Below are positions 52,342 to 61,106 of a stretch of DNA of 64,000 nucleotides, in pieces (the stretch's first letter is position 1; each line of letters begins with the position of its first letter). The notes beneath the pieces were generated by a model. It ran no database searches. It was not told the DNA's origin and saw nothing but the letters and a program-made list of their open reading frames with translations. A program made the translations under genes and the position numbers. The stretch is from NCBI GenBank assembly GCA_037440765.1, contig JBBITL010000018.1, forward strand, positions 62,001 through 126,000, written 5' to 3'. This DNA is from DTKY01 sp037440765 (GTDB lineage Bacteria > Acidobacteriota > Terriglobia > Bryobacterales > Bryobacteraceae).

Positions 52342-52618
52342 ATGTCTATGAATGTCAATGAACCGGAGGTCCGCGCGCTGGCGGCGAAGCTGGCGCGGCT
52401 GCGCGGGGTGTCGTTGACCAGGGCGGTGCATGACGCTGTGCGCCACCAATCAGGCCGGGAGAGGAGCCGGCGGGGCAGAAGCGGGCTGGAAGCCGCCGTG
52501 GTCGTTGACAGCCGGGTAGATGCCGTGGCCATCGGCGAGTTCGACATGTCCTTCCGGCGAGCCGCTGTTGTTCAAAGGGGACGGCTTTTCCGGGGCGGAC
52601 GTCCGCCCGGCGCCGCCC
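52342..52618 (+). pseudogene. Decayed vapBC toxin-antitoxin remnant
   Basis: The 334-base gap in the operon (52303-52636) holds this. From ATG 52342 the frame reads MSMNVNEPEVRALAAKLARL, RGVSLTRAVHDAVRH, the N-terminus of a Rv0623-type VapB antitoxin. Its C-terminal part is missing: within 20 codons comes VVVDSRVDAVAIGEF (GTG 52498), resembling a VapC PIN-domain start. Then in another frame comes SGEPLLFKGDGFSGADVRPA (52553-52612), the usual VapC end. The central PIN domain is deleted, so neither part is functional as toxin. Confidence 0.7.
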
Positions 52619-52636
52619 GGCTGGCAGATCGGGTTC

Positions 52637-53569
52637 ATGAGCTCCAGATTTCAAGTATTCGATAGATCGCGCCTGAAGCTGCGGCCGCTGGCGGAGCGGG
52701 TGAGCGGCCTTGAACTCGGCCACTGGCTGTCGCTTGAGGACGAACCCCCGCCGTTTGAGGACTATCGCCTCACCGAGGTCGCCCGGCGCCTGGTGCGCGC
52801 CCAGGCCACAGGCTCGGCGCGCATCCTCATGGCGGGCGCGCACCTGATCCGCGCCGGCGTCAGCCGTCACATCATCGATCTTCTCGAGCGCGGTCTGATC
52901 GATCACATCGCGCTCAACGGCGATGGCGTCATCCACGACTACGAACTGGCCCGCATCGGGGCCACCACCGAGAGCGTGGCCAACTACATCCAAACCGGCG
53001 AGTTCGGCTTATGGAAGGAGACCGGTGAGCTTAACGACTGGATCGTCGAGGCCGCCCGCGACGACATGGGCCTCGGCGAAAACGCCGGACGCCGCCTGGA
53101 GTCCAGCGATTATCCCCACCGCCGCCTCAGCCTGCTGGCCGCGGCGTACCGGGCGGGCGTGCCGGCAACAGTGCACGTCGGCGTGGGCTATGACATCATC
53201 CACCAGCACCCGAACTGTGACGGCGCGGCTCTCGGCGCGGCCAGCTACCGCGACTTCCTGATCTTTGCCCGCGCAGTTGAAAGGCTGGAGGGAGGCGCCG
53301 CGCTTAGCTTCGGATCAGCCGTCATGGCGCCCGAGGTCTTTCTGAAAGCCCTGGCCATGGCGCGAAACGCGGCCCACCAGCAGGGGCGGCGCATAACGGA
53401 CTTCGTGACCGCAGTATTCGATCTGGCCGGCGATCCGGGCTATTACTTCCGGCCCAGGAAGACGCTCCTGGAGCGCACCGTCGCCGGCGGCGGCGCGGGC
53501 TTCTACTTCCGGGGCGACCACCGCGCGACGCTCCCCGCGCTGCGCCGCGCTCTGCTCAAGCTGACATGA
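52637..53569 (+). CDS. Deoxyhypusine-synthase-like protein of unknown role
   Basis: 310 residues from ATG 52637; the open frame extends upstream into the vapC remnant but no further start is credible. Not securely recognised. ARILMAGAHLIRAGVSRHII, DHIALNGDGVIHDYELARIG, and VPATVHVGVGYDIIHQHPNC followed by DFLIFARAVERLEGGAALSF parallel the order of segments in deoxyhypusine synthases; the catalytic Lys motif of true DHS is not seen. Bacteria lack eIF5A, so another reaction is expected. It is followed with a 4-base overlap by a PfkB kinase, so it belongs to the sugar operon. Confidence 0.5.
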   Translation: MSSRFQVFDRSRLKLRPLAERVSGLELGHWLSLEDEPPPFEDYRLTEVARRLVRAQATGSARILMAGAHLIRAGVSRHIIDLLERGLIDHIALNGDGVIHDYELARIGATTESVANYIQTGEFGLWKETGELNDWIVEAARDDMGLGENAGRRLESSDYPHRRLSLLAAAYRAGVPATVHVGVGYDIIHQHPNCDGAALGAASYRDFLIFARAVERLEGGAALSFGSAVMAPEVFLKALAMARNAAHQQGRRITDFVTAVFDLAGDPGYYFRPRKTLLERTVAGGGAGFYFRGDHRATLPALRRALLKLT

Positions 53570-54549
53570 CCGCCGCGCAAATACTGGCCGGCTTGCCGCG
53601 TCTCAGCGCGCTGGTGGTGGGCGACGTCTGCCTGGACCGCTGGTGCACTTACGACCCCGCCACGAGCGAACCGTCACGCGAGACCGGCATCCCCCGCATC
53701 GGCGTGGTAAGGACCGATGTAAGCGCCGGCGGCGGCGGCACGGTCGCCAACAACCTGGTAGCCCTGGGCGCGCGCGCGGCCGTTCTCGGCGTGATCGGCG
53801 ACGACGGCCACGGTCACGAACTCCGGCGCGCCCTCCCCTGCGAGACGCTCCTGGGGACTGTCCGCTCAGTTCCCACGTTCACCTACACCAAGCTCATCAA
53901 CGCCGGGACGGGAATCGAGGACCAGCCCCGCATCGACTTCATCTCAACGCAGCCCCTGCCTGCCGAGGTCGAGCGGCAGGTCCTGGACCGCCTCGAATCC
54001 GTGGCCGCCGGCTTCGATGTGATCCTCATCTCGGACCAGGCGGAGACCGGCCAGGGAGTCGTCACGCCCGCCGTTCGGCGGCTCCTTGCCAACCTGGCCC
54101 TTCGCCATCCGGAGAAGATCTTCTGGGCCGACTCGCGCAAGCACATACACGAGTTCCGGCGGGTGATCATCAAGCCCAACCGTGAGGAGGCGGACGCGGC
54201 GTGCCTTCGCCTCTTTGGCGGCATCGACTACCCGAAGCTGCGAGAGCACGCCCGGGCCCCGTTCATGGTGGTTACTATGGGAAGTGAGGGCGCACTGCTT
54301 GTGGAACCCGCAGGCCTGATGCCGGTTGCGGCACTCCCCGTCGCGAAACCCTTGGATATCTGCGGCGCCGGAGACAGTTTCTCGGCGGGCGCTGCCCTGG
54401 CCCTGGCCGTGACCGGGTCACCGGCGGATGCGGTTCGCTTCGGCAACCTGGTCGCCTCGATTACGATCATGAAGAAGGGAACGGGCACAGCCTCGCCAAG
54501 GGAAGTGCTGGAGGCCGCTGCCGGGACCGATGAACACTCTCGCCATTGA
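53566..54549 (+). CDS. PfkB-family carbohydrate kinase (HldE kinase-domain-like)
   Basis: 327 residues. Ribokinase fold: ALVVGDVCLDRWCTYDPATS, the DVSAGGGGTVANNLVALGAR sugar site, and the C-terminal anion-hole motif DICGAGDSFSAGAALALAV with catalytic Asp. The layout resembles the kinase domain of HldE, which phosphorylates heptose-7-phosphate, but the nucleotidyltransferase domain is absent. A 4-base overlap upstream and a 20-base overlap downstream indicate translational coupling. With the GmhA-like gene it suggests a heptose-type pathway (inference). Confidence 0.8.
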   Translation: MTAAQILAGLPRLSALVVGDVCLDRWCTYDPATSEPSRETGIPRIGVVRTDVSAGGGGTVANNLVALGARAAVLGVIGDDGHGHELRRALPCETLLGTVRSVPTFTYTKLINAGTGIEDQPRIDFISTQPLPAEVERQVLDRLESVAAGFDVILISDQAETGQGVVTPAVRRLLANLALRHPEKIFWADSRKHIHEFRRVIIKPNREEADAACLRLFGGIDYPKLREHARAPFMVVTMGSEGALLVEPAGLMPVAALPVAKPLDICGAGDSFSAGAALALAVTGSPADAVRFGNLVASITIMKKGTGTASPREVLEAAAGTDEHSRH

Positions 54550-55399
54550 CGTCGGCGGCACTAAGTTCACCATGGCGGCCTTCGCGGGAGAGCGCATCGC
54601 CCGGCGGGAGTCCCGTGCGACCGACCGCGACGGTGGACGGGACTGGATGCTCGGGCAACTGCGCGATATCATGGCGCGCTGGCGGGCCGGGCGGCAGTTC
54701 CACGCCTGCGGCATAGGCTTCGGAGGACCTGTCGATTTCGCCGCGCAGCGTATCGCCCTGTCCACGCACGTCGGCGGCTGGCAGGACTTCGATCTGCCGG
54801 CGTGGGTGCGGCGCGAAACCGGCATCCGCGCCGTCATGGACAACGACGCCAACCTGGGCGCCCTCGGCGAGGCCATTTACGGCGCCGGCGCCGGCTACGA
54901 TCCTGTTCTCTATGTGACGATCTCCACCGGCATCGGCGGGGGCGTCATCATCGGCGGCGACGTGTACCGCGGCGCCGATTCTTACGCTGGCGAAATCGGC
55001 CATCTCACCGTGCGGCCGGACGGACCAGGTTGTCTGTGCGGCGCGCAGGGTTGCCTGGAGCGCATGTGCTCCGGGCTGTGGCTGGAGCGCGACCACGGGC
55101 GCGCGGCTGAGGCGCTCCTTAAGGAACCGGACTTCGTGCGCCGCTATGTGGCCGACCTTGCACTCGGCCTGAAGTCCGCCGTCATGCTTCTCAACCCGGC
55201 GCGCATCGTCATAGGGGGCGGCGTCTCGAAGGCCGGCCTGGCGCTGCTGTCGCCGTTGCGCGAGGAGCTCAGGCGGCAGGTTACGGGCTGGTCACGCGCC
55301 CGCATCGACGTTGCCGCAGCGGCGCTGGGTGACGACAGTGTATTATGGGGGGTGCTGGCGCTGGCCCGGAAGGCCTTCGCAGAGGGGAAACAAGAATGA
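54530..55399 (+). CDS. ROK-family sugar kinase
   Basis: 289 residues. ROK features: ATP-binding LAIDVGGTKFTMAAF at the start, GIGFGGPVDF, NDANLGALGEAIYGAG, the ROK signature GIGGGVIIGGDVYRGADSYA, and Zn-binding cysteines in CLCGAQGCLERMC. No DNA-binding domain, so a kinase rather than a repressor. It overlaps the PfkB gene by 20 bases and the isomerase by 4. Possible substrates are glucose, N-acetylmannosamine or a heptose-like sugar. Confidence 0.9.
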   Translation: MNTLAIDVGGTKFTMAAFAGERIARRESRATDRDGGRDWMLGQLRDIMARWRAGRQFHACGIGFGGPVDFAAQRIALSTHVGGWQDFDLPAWVRRETGIRAVMDNDANLGALGEAIYGAGAGYDPVLYVTISTGIGGGVIIGGDVYRGADSYAGEIGHLTVRPDGPGCLCGAQGCLERMCSGLWLERDHGRAAEALLKEPDFVRRYVADLALGLKSAVMLLNPARIVIGGGVSKAGLALLSPLREELRRQVTGWSRARIDVAAAALGDDSVLWGVLALARKAFAEGKQE

Positions 55400-55953
55400 A
55401 TTCCTTCCCGCGTGAGTATCTCGCGCAGTACCGCGCCGCCCTCGAAACCATCGACCTCGAGAAAGTCGGCCAGGCTATCGAGTGGTTCCGCCAGGCGCGC
55501 GACGAAGGCCGCTCGGTCTTCGTCTGCGGCAACGGCGGCAGCGCGGCGGCGGCCTCGCACTTTGTCACCGACATGCTCAAGGGCGCCAGCTACGGCCGCG
55601 CGTCCCGCTTCAGGATCCTTTCGCTGGCCGATTCGATGTCCACGATCACCGCCTACGCCAACGACGTCGGCTACGAGAGCGTCTTCGTCGAACAACTGAA
55701 GAACTTCGCCCGGCCCGCGGACCTCCTGATGGCGATCAGCGGATCAGGCAATTCCCCCAACGTCCTGCGGGCGGTCGAATACGCCAACTCGGCCGGCTGC
55801 CGCTCGCTGGCGCTAACCGGCCGCGACGGCGGCAAACTCGGACCCCTGGCGCATCTCAACTTGCAGGTGAAAGAGACGCACATGGGCCGCATCGAGGAAG
55901 CTCACCTGACGATCTGCCACATGATCGGCTACTACTTCATCGACGCGGAGTGA
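55396..55953 (+). CDS. gmhA: SIS-domain phosphosugar isomerase (GmhA-like)
   Basis: 185 residues, ATG overlapping the ROK stop (ATGA). SIS fold with VFVCGNGGSAAAASHFVTDM, SADS-like ADSMSTITAYANDVGYESVF and LMAISGSGNSPNVLRAVEYA, ending in the HLTICHMIGYYF pattern of sedoheptulose-7-phosphate isomerases. Family knowledge: GmhA makes D-glycero-D-manno-heptose-7-phosphate for lipopolysaccharide core or other heptosides. Last gene of the operon. HldE/GmhB/HldD partners are not complete here. Confidence 0.82.
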   Translation: MNSFPREYLAQYRAALETIDLEKVGQAIEWFRQARDEGRSVFVCGNGGSAAAASHFVTDMLKGASYGRASRFRILSLADSMSTITAYANDVGYESVFVEQLKNFARPADLLMAISGSGNSPNVLRAVEYANSAGCRSLALTGRDGGKLGPLAHLNLQVKETHMGRIEEAHLTICHMIGYYFIDAE

Positions 55954-56128
55954 GGAGATCGCTCCTGGCATTCTGCACCGACTGCGGCGCCTCCATCATT
56001 CAGGTTGAGAGAAACTCGATGCCCGGCGACGGCGGCTCCACTTCGGTGATCACAGGCGTGGCGCAGTCAGGCCGCAGCGTCACGGCGTCCATTGGTTCGG
56101 GCGGCGAAGGCGCGGTGGCCACCATCAT

Positions 56129-57329
56129 CTACGGCGCCCGGGAATAGCCGTGAAGCCGGATGAGAGTGATCTCCGGCGTGTTGCCGGTGCGCATCATCGG
56201 CCCCCAGGAGCCGGTCCCGGGCGAGGTATACACGGCGAAGTCCTCTTCGACGTTCAGCCCCCGGTGGTACTTTCCGTAGATCGCCCGCGTGGCCAGGTGC
56301 ACCGGAAACAACTGGCCGTGGTGGGTATGCCCGCTCACCTGGAGGCGGATTCCCGCCGCCTTAACCTCGGGTATTCTGCTCGGGCTGTGGTATAGCAGCA
56401 CTGACGGCCGTTCCGGATCAAAGCCAGGGATCCGGCGTATGGCGCCGCCGATGTCCTTTGACGCGCCCCTGGCGGGATAGCTGAGGCCCACGATCTGCAA
56501 GCCGTCGAGCGTGACCATCTCATCGTCGAGCACGCGGATGCCGGCCCGCCTCACCACCGCCAGCGCCCTGTCCACTCCCAGGTACGTCTCGTGGTTGCCC
56601 GTGACAAAGTAGACTCCCAGCGGGGCCTCCAACCGGCTGAGCGGATCAGCGAAGCTGTCCAGTTCCAGGTCCCCGCCATCGAACAGATCCCCCGTGATGA
56701 ATATCGCGGCCGGTTTCAGTTCGTTGACCCGCCTGGCCACGCTCTCCATGAAGTCCGCGTCGAAGATCATCCCCAGGTGCACGTCGCTGATCTGCACCAG
56801 CCGGCGTTCCTGCCAGCCCGGCGGAAGATCCCTCATGCCCACGGTGATCTCCTTCACGCGCGGGTGGGCGGCGTTCCAGACTCCGTAGGCGGAGTAGATG
56901 CACGCCGCCAGGATGGCCGCCGCGCCGAAGACGGCCGGGCTCAGCCGCGGGTTGTGGAACCGGGAAAGCCCCCAGCCGGCCCATGCCAGCACAAAGAACA
57001 GCAGCAACGCCAGCCCCGCGCCGATCCACAGCATGGAGACGGTGTAAAAGCCCCTGGCAAGCCCCCCCTCCAGCCGCCGGACCACCAGCATGGAGAGAAA
57101 GATGCCGGCCGGCAGCAGCAGGCAGGCCAGTGCAACCGCGCCCCGGCCGCCCCTGCCCTTGATGCCGAAAAAACGCACCGTTGAGCAGTACAGGAAGTAG
57201 TGCCAGGCGAACAGCATNNNNNNNNNNNNNNNNNNNNNNNNNNNNNNNNNNNNNNNNNNNNNNNNNNNNNNNNNNNNNNNNNNNNNNNNNNNNNNNNNNN
57301 NNNNNNNNNNTCCACAGCGTCTGCGGCAT
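56129..57329 (-). CDS. Membrane metallophosphoesterase, interrupted by N
   Basis: The C-terminal two-thirds is clear: ISDVHLGMIFDADFMESV, FITGDLFDGGDLELDS, FVTGNHETYLGVDRALA and the last metal motif SGHTHHGQLFPVHLATR. Upstream are several transmembrane helices (VALACLLLPAGIFLSMLVV, LALLLFFVLAWAGWGLS). The region 57218-57310 is 93 N. Beyond it the start is probably the ATG at 57329 (MPQTLW), whose frame relative to the rest cannot be judged because the gap length is uncertain. Family knowledge: YaeI/YkuE-type lipid-linked phosphoesterases. Convergent with the gmhA-like gene. Confidence 0.82.
57218..57310. other. Scaffold gap of 93 N inside the metallophosphoesterase
   Basis: A run of N that likely hides the N-terminal transmembrane part of the metallophosphoesterase. 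Unlike the two 10-N gaps, no repeated junction bases are seen here. Confidence 0.95.
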
Positions 57330-57500
57330 GAGGTTCTTATTCTACAGGGACCTTGACGGGCGCTTCCAATCCCTCCGGCGCGGCTCCGGCTTGCGCAGCC
57401 GGTGTTCACTAGTCTGAGGCTTCTGTCGATATGTCTTCATGGAGCCGGGCCTCTCTGTCCGCTGAGGGCACAGGCTCGACCAGACTTTGAGGCGGGATTG

Positions 57501-57983
57501 ATGATCTCAGATGGAAGGAGCGCCACGGGCCGTCCCGTGGGCGTCGGTGAGTACCGGGTCAGCGCGGATGAAGACGATGTCCTGGTCGCCCCCGACGTGG
57601 GAAGCACCATCGCAATCGCCCTGTACGACCCTGCGGTAAGGGTTGCAGGTCTGCTGCACTTTGGCCTGGACAATGGATACTCCGAAGCCCCGTCTCCAGC
57701 CGGCGGCGATGGCCGCTGCGGCCTTGACGCGGTTGTCCGGACTGTTGCCGGTCTGGGAGCGGAGGAGGCGCGGCTGGTTGTCCGTGTGGCCGGCGGGGCG
57801 AGCATTGAGGGGGCAGCGCAGATGGCCAAGAGGAACTACCTGGCTGTACGGAAGTCCCTGTGGAAGACGGGCTTGCTCGTGGACCGGGAGGAGATCGGCG
57901 GCGACTTCTGGCGACGGGTGGCGGTGGAGGTTGGGACAGGACACATCAGTGTGGAGGCAACAACTTCCGGGTTCCCCGGCTGA
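57501..57983 (+). CDS. CheD-like protein lacking the catalytic cysteine
   Basis: 160 residues from ATG 57501 (GAGG upstream); the open frame extends upstream without family match. CheD pattern: VGVGEYRVSADEDDVLVAPD, VGSTIAIALYDPAVRVAGLL, HFGLDNGYSE, RLVVRVAGGASIEGAAQMA, GDFWRRVAVEVGTGHI. Family knowledge: CheD deamidates chemoreceptors with Cys-His-Thr. Here the Cys position (GSC) is Thr36 (GST) and the nucleophile-supporting Thr is Ala30, while His53 is kept at the correct 17-residue spacing. Enzymatic activity is therefore doubtful. No other chemotaxis gene is in the window. Confidence 0.75.
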   Translation: MISDGRSATGRPVGVGEYRVSADEDDVLVAPDVGSTIAIALYDPAVRVAGLLHFGLDNGYSEAPSPAGGDGRCGLDAVVRTVAGLGAEEARLVVRVAGGASIEGAAQMAKRNYLAVRKSLWKTGLLVDREEIGGDFWRRVAVEVGTGHISVEATTSGFPG

Positions 57984-58096
57984 GAATCGTGGGCGGATGG
58001 CGTGATGCCGAGCGAAATACTGGTCAAGTCATTGAGGAACGCTCGCCTTGGCCGTCACCCGGGCCGCAGTTTGGACCCGGCGACTGGGCTTGAGCC

Positions 58097-59239
58097 GTGA
58101 GCCGGTTGACGTCGCCTGCGTCCGCGGCTCTGTCGGCCTGCGGAGTCTTGCGCCGGCTCCAGGCCCGGCTCCTGCGCGAGCGGGCGCGGGCCGCGCAACT
58201 TGAAGCGGAGCTCGCTGCCAGTGAGCGCCGGCGCAAGGAAATCCAGACGCTGGCGCGAATCGGTGATTGGGAATACGACCTGGTAAATGATCAAATCCGC
58301 TGGTCCGAGGAGACTTTCCTCATCTTCGGTTTGAAGCCCGGCTCGCAAGAGCCGGATTTCGCCGATATTCTTCTCAGCATCCACCCAGACGATGTCCGCG
58401 CCTTCGACCGCGCGGTCCAGCAGGCCATTGCGGCGGGCCGCAGCTACAAGCTGGACTTGCGGATCCGTTGCCCGAACGGGCGTCAGAAACACATCCACGC
58501 CCAGGGGTCGCCCATCTACAACCGCGGGCAGGTGGAACGGATCATCGGGACAGTGCTGGACATCACGGAACGCAAGACCGCGGAGGAACGGCTGTGCCAG
58601 GAAGCCTCCTACGATGCGCTCACCGGTCTGATGAACCGCAGAAGCGGGCTGGCGGCCCTGGAGGAGGCTGTCCGGCAGGCGGAAGAGAGCCGTGCCCCGC
58701 TGTCGGCTTGCGTCTGCGACCTGGACCAGTTCAAGGCCATAAACGACACCTACGGTCACGGCGCGGGAGATGAGGTCCTCGTCGCTTTCAGCGCCAGGCT
58801 TCGGGAAGGAACCCGCACGAGTGATACCCCCGCCCGGCTGGGCGGCGACGAATTCCTCATCGTGCTCCCCGGCGCCACGCCGGACCAGGCGGCGGTCTGC
58901 ACCGAGCGTATCCGCAAGCGGTTCGAGGAGGACCGGTTCCAGAGCGCGGCGGGAACATACGGCGCCACCGCCACCTTCGGTGTCGCCCCGTGGAGGCCGG
59001 GTGTGAGCGCCGGTGAGCTGCTCGGACTTGCGGACCGCGGTCTCTATCAAGGCAAGCAACGCGGCAGGAACTGCACGGCGGTTCAGGACAACGCCCCCCT
59101 GCCGGCCGGATGCGCCGTGAGCGGCGGCTACCAGGCCAGGGCGCAGGCGTCCACGCGCGGGTCGGCGCCCGCGCTCAGCACGCCCGTTTCCGGATCAACC
59201 GTGATGGCGGCGTTCGACCCCAGCGACCACTCTCCCTGA
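58097..59239 (+). CDS. PAS-domain diguanylate cyclase
   Basis: 380 residues from GTG 58097 (no clear ribosome site). A short N-terminal coiled coil (LRRLQARLLRERARAAQLEA), a PAS-3-like domain (TLARIGDWEYDLVNDQIRWS to VLDITERKTAEERL), then a GGDEF domain with YDALTGLMNRRSG, the intact active site RLGGDEFLIVL at residues 247-257, and an I-site RTSD five residues before it. It should make cyclic di-GMP, with product inhibition. The last ~37 residues lie over the 3' end of the convergent gamma-glutamyltransferase. Confidence 0.9.
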   Translation: MSRLTSPASAALSACGVLRRLQARLLRERARAAQLEAELAASERRRKEIQTLARIGDWEYDLVNDQIRWSEETFLIFGLKPGSQEPDFADILLSIHPDDVRAFDRAVQQAIAAGRSYKLDLRIRCPNGRQKHIHAQGSPIYNRGQVERIIGTVLDITERKTAEERLCQEASYDALTGLMNRRSGLAALEEAVRQAEESRAPLSACVCDLDQFKAINDTYGHGAGDEVLVAFSARLREGTRTSDTPARLGGDEFLIVLPGATPDQAAVCTERIRKRFEEDRFQSAAGTYGATATFGVAPWRPGVSAGELLGLADRGLYQGKQRGRNCTAVQDNAPLPAGCAVSGGYQARAQASTRGSAPALSTPVSGSTVMAAFDPSDHSP

Positions 59240-60942
59240 AGCTGCGCCTTGTGGCCCCTGGAGGCCAGCGCCTTACGTGTCTCCTCTGGAATCCTCCGCT
59301 CCAGCACCAGGTCGGCGGGATACATGACGAATGGGTAGGTGGAGGAAGGAAACGCGCGCGTGGAGTACCGCGGCGCCTCGATGGCCTGCTGGACATTCAA
59401 TCCGAACTCGACCATGTTCAGGAAGGTCTGCAATGTGCGCAGACACTGGTCGTCTCCGCCTGGGCTCCCGGTAACCAGGAAGGGCTGGCCGTCCCTGGTG
59501 ACCAGCGTCGATTGCAGCGTGCTGCGGGGACGCTTGCCCGGCTCGAGGGCGTTGGCATGGCCGGGCGTCAGCGAGAAGTAGTCGCCGCGGCAGTTGAAGC
59601 TGAAACCCAGCCTCCCCATGACCACGCCGGTCCCGAACTCCGTGTGCAGGCTGGGGGTGAGCGAGACCATGTTCCGGTCGCGGTCCACCACCGCGATGTA
59701 GCTGGTATCGCCCGCGTGGTCCGCCTCGCCCTTCACGGTGTAATCCATCGGCCGGACCAGCGGCTGCATGCCCTGGATGAACTTCTCGGGCACACCCGGC
59801 CGCAGCTTCAGCGACGCCTTCCTGGGATCTATCAGCCGCCGCCGCTCTTTGGCGTACTCCTTGGAAAGCAGCCCCTGGTAGGGGATCTCGATGAAGTCCA
59901 TGTCGCCGAGGTACTTGTCACGGTCGGCGAAGGCCAGCTTGGCGGCTTCCACCGAGGTGTGTATGTAGTCGGGCGAGTTGAGGCCCATGGCCTTGAGGTC
60001 GAACGTCTCCAGGATGTTCAGCATGAACAGCTCGGCCGGCCCCTGGGTGGCCGACGGGTTCTTGTGGACCCGGTAACCCCTGTAGTCGATGTGGACCGGC
60101 TCCTCCACCTTGGCTGTGTATGAGGCGAAGTCCTCGTAGCGGAACAGGCCGCCGTTCTGCTCGGAGAACTCCGCCATCTCGCGGGCGATGTCGCCCTTGT
60201 AGAAGCGGTCGCGGGCCGCCCGCAGCGCCTCGCTGCGGCCCCTGGAGGCGTTCTGCCTCTCGGCTTCCACCATGCGGAGGAGCGTGCCTGCCACGTCCTC
60301 GTTGCGGAAGATGTCGCCTCCCTGGAACTCCCGGCCCCCGGGCTGGTAGAGCGCCACGCTGGTGGGGTACTGCTTCAGCTTCCTGGTGGTGCGCATGGCT
60401 CTGGCCAGCCGGTCGTTCAGCGGGAACCCCTTCTGCGCCATTTCGATAGCGGGGGCCAGCACCTCGGCGAAGCTCAACGTCCCCCAGCGTTCCAGCAGGA
60501 TGTACCAGGCGTCCACGATGCCGGGAACCGTGCCCGCGAGCAGCGTGTCGTTCACCGGCAGCGTGCCCTTATGGTTCTGTTTGTACCACTCTATGGTGGC
60601 CAGCTTCGGCGCCGTGCCCTCGGCGTTGAGCGACCACACCTTCCCGGTGCGCCCCTCGTAAACGAGCGCCACGGCGTCGCTTCCCACTCCGTTCATGGCG
60701 GCGTCGGTGAGCGCCAGCACCGCCTGCCCGGCGACGGTGGCGTCAAAGGCGTTCCCCCCGGCCCGCAGAACGCTCTCGGCGGCCAGCGTGGCCTCCGGCT
60801 TCATGGAGGCTGCCGCCCAGCGGGTTCCGCGGATGACGGGGCGCATGACCTGTGGCGGCTGCGCCGTTTGCCCCAGCAGCGCGGCGCCGCCGGCCGCAGT
60901 CCCCAGAAACGCGCGGCGCGAAAGCGGGATGTCGGATGTCAT
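59128..60942 (-). CDS. ggt: Tat-exported gamma-glutamyltransferase
   Basis: 604 residues from ATG 60942 (MTSDIPLSRRAFLGTAAGG), chosen because it places the Tat signal at the N-terminus; a longer frame starting at 61038 adds 32 unneeded residues. Ntn hydrolase: AAESVLRAGGNAFDATVAGQ, the autocleavage Thr in EADHAGDTSYIAVVDRD, GSPGGDDQCLRTLQTFLNM and AIEAPRY. Family knowledge: cleaves glutathione and gamma-glutamyl bonds in the periplasm. Its 3' end overlaps the diguanylate cyclase by 112 bases on the opposite strand. Confidence 0.92.
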   Translation of the reverse strand: MTSDIPLSRRAFLGTAAGGAALLGQTAQPPQVMRPVIRGTRWAAASMKPEATLAAESVLRAGGNAFDATVAGQAVLALTDAAMNGVGSDAVALVYEGRTGKVWSLNAEGTAPKLATIEWYKQNHKGTLPVNDTLLAGTVPGIVDAWYILLERWGTLSFAEVLAPAIEMAQKGFPLNDRLARAMRTTRKLKQYPTSVALYQPGGREFQGGDIFRNEDVAGTLLRMVEAERQNASRGRSEALRAARDRFYKGDIAREMAEFSEQNGGLFRYEDFASYTAKVEEPVHIDYRGYRVHKNPSATQGPAELFMLNILETFDLKAMGLNSPDYIHTSVEAAKLAFADRDKYLGDMDFIEIPYQGLLSKEYAKERRRLIDPRKASLKLRPGVPEKFIQGMQPLVRPMDYTVKGEADHAGDTSYIAVVDRDRNMVSLTPSLHTEFGTGVVMGRLGFSFNCRGDYFSLTPGHANALEPGKRPRSTLQSTLVTRDGQPFLVTGSPGGDDQCLRTLQTFLNMVEFGLNVQQAIEAPRYSTRAFPSSTYPFVMYPADLVLERRIPEETRKALASRGHKAQLQGEWSLGSNAAITVDPETGVLSAGADPRVDACALAW

Positions 60943-61106
60943 TGTAGACAAACGATAACACACTGCCGCCGGGGCCATCGAGCGCAGTGCAACGCTCGCA
61001 TCAGCCGCTCCGTTCGGTCCCCTAACCGCCTCCCTCAACCCCCAAAACCGGCCGTTAGGCGCTCAACCGCTCCCCCAGCCCCCCGCCTCGGCTATCATTG
61101 ACGGTA

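Noticed and set aside
52342..52618. Functional vapBC toxin-antitoxin pair
   Set aside because: The PIN-domain core with its acidic residues is missing and the fragments are in different frames.
56022..56147. Possible 42-codon gene after the gmhA-like gene
   Set aside because: Starts without a ribosome site, overlaps the 3' end of the metallophosphoesterase, and has no motif.
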